Assembly (NCBI GenBank): GCA_017354375.1
Contig: JAFMRC010000018.1
Span: forward strand, 1 to 33,001
Reading direction: 5' to 3'
Origin: Nocardiopsaceae bacterium
GTDB lineage: Bacteria; Actinomycetota; Actinomycetes; Streptosporangiales; Streptosporangiaceae
DNA length: 33,001 nt
Shown: positions 1 to 7,170 of the stretch, piece after piece
Position numbering within the stretch: position 1 is the stretch's first letter
Layout of the letters: each line of letters begins with the position of its first letter
Translations under genes and position numbers: made by a program
Notes under the pieces: model-generated
What the model was told of the DNA's origin: nothing
The model's database searches: none
The model's input: the letters and a program-made list of their open reading frames with translations, nothing else

Positions 1-3000
1 CCAGCCCGATCAGGTACCGAGCCAGCCGGTTCGCCCGCTCATCCAGCTCCCCGTAGGACAGCTCCCCGCCCGCCCACGCCAGCGCCGCCCCGCCCGGCGT
101 CCGCGCCACCTGCGCCTCGAACAAGCCCGCCAGCGTCAGCGGCGGAGTCGTCTGCGGCGCCAGTCCGGCGGCGGCGCCGCTCCACTGCCCGGTCAGCATC
201 TCGCGCTCCCCGGGCAGGTAGACATCCAGGTCGCCGACCCGCTGGCCCTGATCGACGATCACGGTCTCAAGCACGCGCAGCAGCCGTGCCGCGATCGCCT
301 CCGCCGTCGCCTCGTCGAAGAGGTCCAGGGCGAACCGCAGCCGCCCGGCGATCCCGCCCGGAAAGCCGCCGGCCGCCCGCGTCTCGGCCAGGCCGAATTC
401 CAGGTCGAGCATCGCCGTTCCCACCCGGACCGGCTCGGCCGCGCACACCAGCTCCGGAGACTCCAGCGCCAGGCCAGTCTCCTCGTCGACCGCCACCATC
501 ACCTGGAACAGCGGGTTACGGGCAGGCGACCGGGCGGGGTTCACCGCCTCCACCACCCGCTCGAACGGCACGTCCTGATGCGCGAGCGCGTCCAGCACGA
601 CCTGGCGGACGCGGCCCAGCAGCCTGGCGAACGGCGGGTTCCCCGACACGTCGGCCCGCAGCACCAGCGTGTTCACGAAGAAGCCGACCAGATCCCTCAG
701 CGCGTCATCGGCCCGTCCCGCCGCCGGAGCCCCCAGCGGGATATCGTCCCCCGCGCCGAGCCGGGACAGCAGCGCCGCCACCGCCGCCTGCACCACCATG
801 AACACCGTCGCCCCATGACGGCGGGCCACCTCCGCGAGCCCGGCGTGTACTTCTGCCGGGACGGTAAAGTCCACCGTCCCGCCCCGGTAGGAGGCGACCG
901 CCGGACGCGGCCGGTCAAACGGCAGCGCCAGTTCCTCCGGCACCCCGGCCAGCGCCTTGGCCCAGTACTCGAGCTGCCCGGCCGCCAGGCTGGACGGATC
1001 GTCCTCGTCCCCCAGCAGCTCCCGCTGCCACAGCGCGTAGTCCGCGTACTGCACCGGCAGCGGCGCCCAGTCCGGCGCCCGGCCCTCAAGCCGCGCCGCG
1101 TACGCCCGGTTCAGATCCCTCCCCAGCGGACCCATCGACCAGCCGTCGGAGGCGATGTGATGCATCACCAGCAGTAGCACATGCTCGTCCGGGCCGACCG
1201 CTCTATCCGGAACCACTGTTTTATCCGGAACCACGGGGAACAGCCACGCCCGCACCGGAAGGTCCGCGGTCAGGTCAAACGGGGCCCGCGCCGCCTCCGC
1301 CAGGGCCACAGGCAGCTTCTCCTCGCTCATCCTCTCTGTCACTAGCAACGGCACCAGCACAGGCCCCTCGGCTGTCCCGTCCAGGATCCGCTGCCACGGC
1401 ACATCAACATCAGCACCAGTGTCCGCTGTCGTCTCGGGGAACACCGTTCGCAACGACTCATGACGGCCGATCACGTCCGCCAGCGCCCGCTCAAGCGCAC
1501 CGGCATCCAGCGGACCCGACAGCCGTACCGCCACCGGGATGTTGTACGCCGCCTCCTGGCCTCCCAGCCGGTTCAAAAACCACAGTCGCCACTGCGCGAA
1601 CGACAACGGCACCCGCTCAGGCCGCGGACGCGCCGCCAGCACGGGCCGCACACGCCCGTCTCCCCGCCTGACCAGCACGTCCGCCAGCTGGGCAGGGGTC
1701 GGCGCCTCGAATACCGATGCGATTTCCAGCTTCGCCCCCATCACAGCCCGCACCCGGCTGATCAGCCGGATGCCCAGCAGCGAGTCACCGCCCAGGTCAA
1801 AGAAGCTGTCGTTTACCCCGATCCGCCCGATCCCCAGCACATCGGCGAACAACTGCGCCAGGATTTCCTCCTGCGGCGTCCGAGGGGCCACGTACTGCCC
1901 GGCGGCACCTGCCTGGTAGTCCGGGGCGGGCAGCGCGGCCCTGTCCAGCTTGCCGTTCACCGTCACCGGCAGTTCGTCCAGCACCGCTACCGCCGACGGC
2001 ACCATGTAGTCCGGCAGTTTCCCGGCCGCCCACTCCCGAACCCGCTCGCCCGTCACCTGCTCTCCATCGGCAGGGACCACATATCCCACCAGCCGCTTAT
2101 CGCCCGGGCGGTCCTCGCGCAGCAGCACCGCCGCCCGCCCCACCCCAGGGGCCCCGCCCAGCACCGCCTCCACCTCGCCCAGCTCGATCCGGAACCCGCG
2201 CAGCTTCACCTGATCATCGGCCCGGCCGGCGAACTCCAGCTGCCCGTCACCCCTCCACCGGGCCAGGTCACCGGTCCGGTACATCCGCTCGCCCGGACCC
2301 TCGCCGGGAAACGGGCAGGCCACGAACCGCTCCCCGGTCAGACCCGCGCGCCCCAGGTACCCCCGCGCCAGACCCGGCCCGGCCAGGTACAGTTCCCCCG
2401 TCACCCCCGGCGGCACCGGGCGCAGCCGCTCATCCAGCACATACGCACGTGCCCCCGCGACCGGCTGCCCGATCGGCGGGACGCCCTCGCCCCCTGGCCT
2501 GTCCGAGGACAATGGCCCGGTCATCGTCGCGCACACCGTCGCCTCGGTCGGCCCGTACCCGTTGACCATCACCCGCCCCGGCGCCCACGTCTCCACCAGC
2601 CCCGCCGGGCACACCTCACCCCCCAGCATCAGCCGCCGCACCCCCGCCAGCGACCCCGCCGGAATCCCCGCCAGCACCGCGGGCTGAATAAACGCATCCG
2701 TCACCCCCAGCCCCGCCAGCTCCTCCGCCAGCTCCGCCCCCGCCAGCTTCCCCGCCGACGGCACCGCCAGGCACGCCCCCGTACCCCACGCCATCACCAG
2801 CTCATGCACTGACGCGTCAAAACTCAGCGACGCCACCTGCGACACCCGGTGCCCCGGACCCACACCCGCCCCCACAACGGCAGCCAGCCCCGCCAGCCCC
2901 GCATGAGAAACCACCACCCCCTTCGGCACCCCCGTCGACCCTGACGTATAGATGACGTACGCGGGATGTGCCGTCCGCAGCGGAGCCGTCCGGTCCGCAT

Positions 3001-3448
3001 CGGTGATCTCCTGGCCCGGGCATCCCGCCACCGCCGCCGCCGTGGCCGGATCATCCACCACCACCAACGGCAGGCCAGCCATCCCCGCAAGCCCGTCCCC
3101 GCTCGGCCCGGCCGCACCCGCCGCGTCCGTCACCGCCAGCACCGGCCCGGCGTCGGCCAGCATGAACGCGATCCGCTCCGCCGGAAGCCCCGGATCCACC
3201 GGCAGGTACGCCGCCCCCGACTTCGCCGCCGCAAGTAGCGCCACGCACGCCGTCACGCCCCGGGGCAGCACCAGCGCCACCACCCGCTCCGGACCCGCCC
3301 CCAGCCCGATCAGGTACCGCGCCAGCCGGTTCGCCCGCTCATCCAGCTCCGCATAGGACAGCTCCCCGCCCGCCCACGCCAGCGCCGCCCCGCCCGGCGT
3401 CCGCGCCACCTGAGCCTCAAACAACCCCGCCAGCGTCAACACCGACAT
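1..3448 (-). CDS. Non-ribosomal peptide synthetase, N-terminal part (A-PCP-C-A...), partial
   Basis: The frame is open from an ATG at 3448 to the left edge (about 1149 residues visible). It encodes a modular peptide synthetase that activates amino acids as adenylates, loads them on carrier domains and condenses them. Domains in order: adenylation about 1-505 (A3 [11 protein letters not shown] near 165; [46 protein letters not shown] near 499); carrier about 530-600 ([12 protein letters not shown], Ser carries phosphopantetheine); condensation about 610-1040 (HHIASDGW near 762; [11 protein letters not shown] near 919); then a second adenylation domain that leaves the window. It begins directly with A, so this looks like a loading module. 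Aligning to GrsA by eye gives a pocket code near DAHFMGGVCK, which matches no specificity I know. GGAG lies 4 nt before the start. No MbtH-like or tailoring gene is visible here; the product is unknown. Confidence 0.95.
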   Translation of the reverse strand, partial: MSVLTLAGLFEAQVARTPGGAALAWAGGELSYAELDERANRLARYLIGLGAGPERVVALVLPRGVTACVALLAAAKSGAAYLPVDPGLPAERIAFMLADAGPVLAVTDAAGAAGPSGDGLAGMAGLPLVVVDDPATAAAVAGCPGQEITDADRTAPLRTAHPAYVIYTSGSTGVPKGVVVSHAGLAGLAAVVGAGVGPGHRVSQVASLSFDASVHELVMAWGTGACLAVPSAGKLAGAELAEELAGLGVTDAFIQPAVLAGIPAGSLAGVRRLMLGGEVCPAGLVETWAPGRVMVNGYGPTEATVCATMTGPLSSDRPGGEGVPPIGQPVAGARAYVLDERLRPVPPGVTGELYLAGPGLARGYLGRAGLTGERFVACPFPGEGPGERMYRTGDLARWRGDGQLEFAGRADDQVKLRGFRIELGEVEAVLGGAPGVGRAAVLLREDRPGDKRLVGYVVPADGEQVTGERVREWAAGKLPDYMVPSAVAVLDELPVTVNGKLDRAALPAPDYQAGAAGQYVAPRTPQEEILAQLFADVLGIGRIGVNDSFFDLGGDSLLGIRLISRVRAVMGAKLEIASVFEAPTPAQLADVLVRRGDGRVRPVLAARPRPERVPLSFAQWRLWFLNRLGGQEAAYNIPVAVRLSGPLDAGALERALADVIGRHESLRTVFPETTADTGADVDVPWQRILDGTAEGPVLVPLLVTERMSEEKLPVALAEAARAPFDLTADLPVRAWLFPVVPDKTVVPDRAVGPDEHVLLLVMHHIASDGWSMGPLGRDLNRAYAARLEGRAPDWAPLPVQYADYALWQRELLGDEDDPSSLAAGQLEYWAKALAGVPEELALPFDRPRPAVASYRGGTVDFTVPAEVHAGLAEVARRHGATVFMVVQAAVAALLSRLGAGDDIPLGAPAAGRADDALRDLVGFFVNTLVLRADVSGNPPFARLLGRVRQVVLDALAHQDVPFERVVEAVNPARSPARNPLFQVMVAVDEETGLALESPELVCAAEPVRVGTAMLDLEFGLAETRAAGGFPGGIAGRLRFALDLFDEATAEAIAARLLRVLETVIVDQGQRVGDLDVYLPGEREMLTGQWSGAAAGLAPQTTPPLTLAGLFEAQVARTPGGAALAWAGGELSYGELDERANRLARYLIGL

Positions 3449-3618
3449 ACTCTCCTGCCTATCCCGCTAGCCTGGGCGTCAGCTTGCTCTCACCAGGAGT
3501 AACAGCAGTCCCGATAACAGCGACACTCTACTATGATCCGCTTCTAACCATCAGATTCACCGCTAAAGGGAACCTCCCCGTTAGCCGCTCCGACGTACAT
3601 TTATTGATATATGTCGAT
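3449..3618. other. Intergenic leader upstream of the NRPS
   Basis: These 170 bp separate the phosphotransferase-like gene from the NRPS start. The stretch is markedly AT-richer than its surroundings, with TA-rich runs near 3520-3540 and 3595-3620, so it probably holds the NRPS promoter on the minus strand. I could not settle on a -35/-10 pair. No ORF of note is seen. Confidence 0.4.
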
Positions 3619-4440
3619 CTACAAGACGCCCCGATGCTGCGCCCACCTGCGGGCGGCGCGCGCGATCGTCGTTATCCATACGGCGGCGGTGTTCTCGCGG
3701 TTGTGCTGTTCGTCGATCTCGGTCCACATGCTGACGTTGGCGTGGGCGAAGACATCGACGTGTGCAGGGTCGGCGGTGGCGTAGGCGGGCAGGCGCCTGG
3801 CGAGGGCTTCGGCCTGCTCGGCCGTGTGCCCATGGGCCATGAGCCGGAGGAGCCAGCAGGCGGGGTCGATCCAGGCGGCGCCTAGGGTGGCCCAGGCCCA
3901 GTCGACCAGCCAGGCCCGGCCGCCGGAGATGAGGACGTTGTCCGGCATCCAGTCGGTGTGGATCAGCGACGGCCCGGCGAGCACCTCGGCGTCGCGAGGG
4001 TCATCGACGTAGGACTTCCAGCGGTCCTCGGCGTACTTCACCGGCTCGTGGCCGTTGGGGACCTCGACGGCGGCCAAGGTGGCCATGAGGTTGATGATCA
4101 GCTCAAGGTCGGGCGAGCCTGGGCGGTAGTCGGCGGCCCGACCCTCGAGATGGGCAAAGCCGAGGACGTTCCAGCCAGCCTCGTCGAACTGCCACAGCAG
4201 TTCAGGAGAGATCCCTTTGACCATGGGTGCCGCGGCGGCCTCCCTGAGCTGGGTCTTGGCCTGCCGGTGCCCGGAGGGCAATCCTTTGACGAAGACCTTC
4301 GCGGTCTCCGTGTCGATGACTGCGGCCAGCGGGCTGTTCATCCCGTCGGCCACCGCGTGCCCGGTGGTGATCGGCCCGGTCCGGACGCTGATCGCGTTCT
4401 TGAGGGAGCCGGGCAGGTCGTCCCACTGGATGCGTTCCAC
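3619..4440 (-). CDS. Aminoglycoside phosphotransferase-fold (APH/choline-kinase-like) protein
   Basis: This 273-residue protein has the APH kinase-like fold, whose members move the ATP gamma-phosphate to antibiotics or small metabolites. Visible features are a lysine-bearing strand (VFVKGL, about K52), the catalytic loop LIHTDWMPDN (H161, D163, N168) and the metal-binding LVDWAW (D180, in place of the usual DFE/DWE). An alpha-helical C-terminus follows. The start is GTG 4440 with GAGGA just upstream, 6 nt after the stop of the small upstream gene, so the two are probably cotranscribed. The substrate cannot be read from sequence. It could be self-resistance for the neighbouring NRPS product, but such genes are common and often unrelated to nearby clusters. 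Confidence 0.85.
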   Translation of the reverse strand: MERIQWDDLPGSLKNAISVRTGPITTGHAVADGMNSPLAAVIDTETAKVFVKGLPSGHRQAKTQLREAAAAPMVKGISPELLWQFDEAGWNVLGFAHLEGRAADYRPGSPDLELIINLMATLAAVEVPNGHEPVKYAEDRWKSYVDDPRDAEVLAGPSLIHTDWMPDNVLISGGRAWLVDWAWATLGAAWIDPACWLLRLMAHGHTAEQAEALARRLPAYATADPAHVDVFAHANVSMWTEIDEQHNRENTAAVWITTIARAARRWAQHRGVL

Positions 4441-4446
4441 GGTTCC

Positions 4447-4689
4447 TCATCGTGCCAGAGGAGACGGTCCGGCTCGCGGTGCCGGGCCGGGCCTGGCGGG
4501 TGGTCCGGCGGGCGGTGTTGATGATCGCGTTGACTGGTTTCTGGGGCTAGCGGCCAGGCCCATGGCGTAGGTGCGGTCGGCTTCGTCCATCTCGGCGCGG
4601 ATCCGGGAGACGCCCTCGGCGATGTCGGGTCGCTGGGTGAGCTGGTTGATGCGGTCGTTGCCGCGGATGAACTTAACTTCCTCGTTCAT
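4447..4689 (-). CDS. Small protein, probable truncated XRE/antitoxin-like N-terminus
   Basis: This 80-residue ORF has a good ribosome-binding site (AAGGGAAG 6 nt before ATG 4689), which is why I prefer this start to one further upstream. Residues 1-48 (MNEEVKFIRGNDRINQL... RIRAEMDEADRTYAMGLAA) read like the conserved N-terminal helices found before the HTH of small actinobacterial XRE antitoxin-like regulators. The expected HTH does not follow. After residue 48 the sequence becomes a Pro/Ala/Arg-rich tail typical of a wrong frame. I read it as a remnant cut by a rearrangement at about 4545, though a genuine short protein cannot be excluded. The phosphotransferase-like gene starts 6 nt downstream. 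The family assignment is from memory of similar sequences. Confidence 0.45.
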   Translation of the reverse strand: MNEEVKFIRGNDRINQLTQRPDIAEGVSRIRAEMDEADRTYAMGLAASPRNQSTRSSTPPAGPPARPGPAPRAGPSPLAR

Positions 4690-4858
4690 CGGTACTTCCC
4701 TTCTGGCGCAGTCATGCATCGACCATCGCCTCGCCGCGCGCTGCAGCGCTCGCGTAGAAAACGTCCCCGATCGACTTCTTATCGAACCCGACAACGCCCG
4801 CGAGGAGGGCTCCACCAGCTACCCGAGCCGGGCCGGAGACCGGTACCCTAGCAGGAGT

Positions 4859-4881
4859 TCTGCGTCACAGGGTGACGCAGA
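4859..4881. repeat. Perfect 10-bp inverted repeat just upstream of tRNA-Thr
   Basis: The arms TCTGCGTCAC and GTGACGCAGA are perfect complements separated by AGG. The repeat ends 6 nt before the tRNA 5' end. It could be an operator, a recombinase arm site or a processing hairpin in the tRNA leader; there is no U-tract, so a terminator is unlikely. Confidence 0.6.
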
Positions 4882-4887
4882 CGCCAA

Positions 4888-4960
4888 GCCGGTGTAGCTC
4901 AGCAGGCAGAGCATCCGCCTTGTAAGCGGCAGGCCAGCGGTTCGAATCCGCTCACCGGCT
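4888..4960 (+). tRNA. trnT: tRNA-Thr (anticodon TGT)
   Basis: A complete 73-nt cloverleaf can be folded by eye. The acceptor stem is GCCGGTG/CACCGGC with discriminator T. The D stem is GCTC/GAGC. The anticodon stem is (T)CCGC/GCGG(C) around the loop CTTGTAA, giving anticodon TGT. The variable loop is AGGCC, and the T stem AGCGG/CCGCT encloses TTCGAAT. CCA is not encoded. The first anticodon-stem pair is a T-C mismatch. The 3' half of this gene is repeated at 12741-12785. Confidence 0.95.
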
Positions 4961-4962
4961 CC
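4918..4962. repeat. attL-like direct repeat (3' half of tRNA-Thr)
   Basis: These 45 nt run from the anticodon loop through the 3' end of tRNA-Thr and recur at 12741-12785 with one mismatch (C4956 versus A12779). Duplication of a tRNA 3' half is the classic footprint of site-specific integration, with this copy keeping the tRNA functional. Confidence 0.75.
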
Positions 4963-5074
4963 TACCCTGACCAGTCAAAACACGGTCGGCATGTCAACGG
5001 CATCTGAAATCCCGGCGCCTGACCCCACACCCGACGTGTCCGGAGAACGGGGGCAACCTCAGGCCGGGCTTCTT

Positions 5075-5473
5075 CTACCCGTCCGCGTGTTCTTGCTCGA
5101 TGTGCTCGAAGATGTCGGCGTCGGTCTGCTGCTGCCAGCCGGGAAGCTGGTCCCAGTCAGCAACGTAGCCGGGCTTGGGGTCGGGGATGTGCTTGTGGAT
5201 CTGGGCTATCCAGCAGGTCGCGACGAAGCGTCCCTTCTGCTCGCGGGTCAGTTTTGCGGTGGTGCCGCCGCTGACCTCGATGAACTGGCGGACCTGCTCG
5301 CAGACGGCTGCGGCGGCCTGGCGCTCCCATTCTGGGATCTCCTCCCACGGCGCGATGTACCCGGGCTTGGGCTCTCCGGGGAAGTACTTGCGCACTCCGG
5401 TGATCCAGGCGTCGCGGAAGGTCCGGCCGTGTTCTTCGGCGGCGGTCTGCAATCTGGGTCCTTTCGGCGTCAT
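5075..5473 (-). CDS. Small protein with internal domain duplication, coupled to the XRE-TPR regulator
   Basis: This is a 132-residue protein that I do not recognise as a named family. It contains two related halves. Residues about 25-65 (RKYFPGEPKPGYIAPWEEIPEWER) and about 93-130 (HKHIPDPKPGYVADWDQLPGWQQQ) share the pattern K-x-x-P-x(1-2)-PKPGY-[IV]-A-x-W-[ED]-[EQ]-[IL]-P-x-W. Each half then continues into a helix (AAAAVCEQVRQFIE; TDADIFEHIEQE). It is cytosolic, with no signal peptide or membrane segment. The ATG at 5473 overlaps the regulator stop as ATGA, so the two are translationally coupled and probably work together, for example with this protein as a ligand or antagonist of the regulator. 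That role is inferred from context only. Confidence 0.75.
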   Translation of the reverse strand: MTPKGPRLQTAAEEHGRTFRDAWITGVRKYFPGEPKPGYIAPWEEIPEWERQAAAAVCEQVRQFIEVSGGTTAKLTREQKGRFVATCWIAQIHKHIPDPKPGYVADWDQLPGWQQQTDADIFEHIEQEHADG

Positions 5474-6765
5474 GTGGCTGCGGTAAGACGGCTGATGCGG
5501 TCGTTCAGCTCGCCCAACCTGGAGTCGGCGAGCAGCGGCTGGATCTGCTCCTGAAGGCCGGTGAGCTTGCGGCCGAGGTAGCCGGCGGAGCGCGTCTGCT
5601 CGGCGATGCCGATCGCGTCGTCGGCATAGTGCAGGATCTGGCTGGTGTCTTTGTGCTGGACGCCGATCATCGCCAGGTCGGCCAGGATGCTGCCGCGGCG
5701 GCGCGGCGAGACGGTTCCGGCCAGCGCGCTGTTCAGCTCGCTCTCGGCGAGGCCGGCCCGGCCGAGGGCCAGGTAACAGGTGCCGCGTTCCTCGCCGAGC
5801 CGGGTGCCGTCGAACCGGAGCCAGCCGCCAGGGCGCGCGGGGCCGGCGAGATCGAGAACGCTGTCGGCGGTATCGAGATTCCGCTGGCAGCCGCTGGCAT
5901 CCCCGATGTCGGCGAGTGCCTGCGCCTGGACCGCGGCGACCCACTGCCGCGTGGGCAACTGGCTATCGCCGTTGCGGGCGACCCGGCTGGCCGCCTCCAG
6001 GACGTCGGCGGCCTGGTCGTACTGCTTGTCGTAGATGTGCACGAAGGACTGGCGGGTTAGCGCGCATGCCCACCGGTCCCAGGATCGGGCCTCGCGACCG
6101 GCGGAGGCGGCAAGCGCGTAGCAGTGGGCAGCGTCGCCGTACTCGTCGGCGTCGAAGAAGATCTCGCCGGCGAGCTGGAACAGGTCGCAGGCCAGGACGC
6201 ACAGCTGCCGGTGGACGGTGCCGGGCGGGCTGCTCTTCATCTCCGTGACCAGGGCGCCGAGCTGGTCGCGGACAAGGGGATACACCTGGCGCTTGGACGT
6301 GGCGAGCGCGAACACCTGCCACAGGTGCTCGTTGAGCTGGGCGTGCGGGCCGAGGCCAGCAACCGTGCGGGTCCGCCCAGGAGGAGGGAGTTCTCCGGAT
6401 GCTGCCGCGGGCACGGAGACAAGGACACCGGCGATGCTCAGCAGGCGGAGTAGCTCGCGGCGGTGCATATCGTCAGTCGTCTCCAATGACTCGGTGCGGG
6501 AAAGCTCCTGCCCGCACGCACCCGGTCCCGGGCGGGCGGACGGCACGTGCCCCTGGGGCGCAGGATTGAGCAGGGCGTCCAGTTCGCCTGGCGGGATCTT
6601 GAGAACCTGGCAGAGCTTGCGCCGGAGATAGGGGAACGGGTCAGTTTCCCCGCGTTCCCACCGGCCGACCGTGGTGCGGTCGACGCCGAGCTGCTCGGCG
6701 AGGAACTCCTGGGTGTAGCCCAGGGCCTTGCGACGCCCGGCGAGGCGCGGCCGTCTGACTGCCAC
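5470..6765 (-). CDS. XRE-family HTH regulator with TPR-like C-terminus
   Basis: This 431-residue protein starts at GTG 6765 (GGGAGGTG 6 nt upstream). Residues about 7-62 form a Cro/C1-type HTH (RRKALGYTQEFLAEQLGVDRT, VGRWERGET). A linker carries the RRELLRLLSIAGV segment seen in the large Streptomyces-type XRE-TPR family. From about 130 to the end the protein is alpha-helical with TPR-like pairs (CYALAASAGREA, AADVLEAAS, ALADIGDASGC, CYLALGRAGLAESELNSAL). Such proteins bind DNA as dimers and sense peptides or proteins through the TPR part. It diverges from the lasso precursor across a 182-bp intergenic region with a palindrome (6815-6829), so it most likely controls the lasso operon. That control is inferred from position. 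Confidence 0.88.
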   Translation of the reverse strand: MAVRRPRLAGRRKALGYTQEFLAEQLGVDRTTVGRWERGETDPFPYLRRKLCQVLKIPPGELDALLNPAPQGHVPSARPGPGACGQELSRTESLETTDDMHRRELLRLLSIAGVLVSVPAAASGELPPPGRTRTVAGLGPHAQLNEHLWQVFALATSKRQVYPLVRDQLGALVTEMKSSPPGTVHRQLCVLACDLFQLAGEIFFDADEYGDAAHCYALAASAGREARSWDRWACALTRQSFVHIYDKQYDQAADVLEAASRVARNGDSQLPTRQWVAAVQAQALADIGDASGCQRNLDTADSVLDLAGPARPGGWLRFDGTRLGEERGTCYLALGRAGLAESELNSALAGTVSPRRRGSILADLAMIGVQHKDTSQILHYADDAIGIAEQTRSAGYLGRKLTGLQEQIQPLLADSRLGELNDRISRLTAAT

Positions 6766-6814
6766 ACGGCACCTCCCACGGCGATTCCTGTCGCCTCCAG
6801 CCTACGGAACCGTG

Positions 6815-6829
6815 CTGGCCCCGGGCCAG
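6815..6829. promoter_or_regulatory. Candidate operator in the regulator/lasso divergent promoter region
   Basis: The inverted repeat CTGGCCC-C-GGGCCAG has perfect 7-bp arms and a single central base. It sits between the divergent XRE-TPR regulator and the lasso precursor. It is a reasonable operator for the regulator, but palindromes rich in G and C arise easily in such DNA. Confidence 0.35.
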
Positions 6830-6947
6830 GCTGCCATCCAGATGCATCACCGATGCCGCACCGCTGCCGTGGCCCGGGACGAGCGGGCAGGTTGCACTGG
6901 GTAATGCCGCCCGGACCGGGCAGGCGCCACGAGAGAAAGGTTCTGCC

Positions 6948-7085
6948 ATGGACACGCCCACCCCCATCCCCGCCAGCCGCGCCCGTTACGTCGCCCCCGG
7001 CCTCGTCGATCTCGGTCCCGCTACCGAGGTGACGCTTGGCAAGTACGCCGAGGACACCCAGGACGAGGGCCGGTACTTCGAGTAG
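6948..7085 (+). CDS. Lasso peptide precursor with predicted aspartimide motif
   Basis: This 45-residue ORF has AGAAAGG 7 nt before the ATG. The leader carries the full lasso recognition pattern YxxPxLx3Gx5T: Y14, P17, L19, G23 and T29, with T29 at position -2. Cleavage after L30 gives the 15-residue core GKYAEDTQDEGRYFE. Gly1 can form the macrolactam with Asp9, the only acidic residue at positions 7-9, giving a 9-residue ring and a short EGRYFE tail in which R12, Y13 or F14 could act as plugs. Asp6-Thr7 lies inside the ring. Characterised lasso peptides modified by PIMT-like enzymes (cellulonodin-2, lihuanodin) carry an aspartimide at an Asp-Thr pair, as far as I recall. Cyclase, RRE, peptidase and methyltransferase genes follow. 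The ring size and the modification are predictions. Confidence 0.9.
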   Translation: MDTPTPIPASRARYVAPGLVDLGPATEVTLGKYAEDTQDEGRYFE

Positions 7086-7109
7086 CGGCAACCAGGCCGA
7101 TATGGCCTG

Positions 7110-7148
7110 TGCGCGGGCGGTCGGCGTCACGCCGCTGCCGTCCGCGCA
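7110..7148 (+). promoter_or_regulatory. Strong hairpin between lasso precursor and cyclase genes
   Basis: An imperfect inverted repeat pairs TGCGCGG-x-CGG...CGGCG with CGCCG...CCG-x-CCGCGCA around a TCA loop. It lies 25 nt after the precursor stop and before the cyclase ribosome-binding site. No T-run follows, so it is not a standard intrinsic terminator. It may stabilise the precursor mRNA or attenuate read-through, raising the ratio of substrate to enzymes. Confidence 0.55.
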
Positions 7149-7170
7149 CGCGCCGGGAGGTGAATGACAG

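Noticed and set aside
7110-7148. Hairpin considered as an intrinsic terminator
   Set aside because: No T-run follows and the operon genes continue immediately with good ribosome-binding sites.
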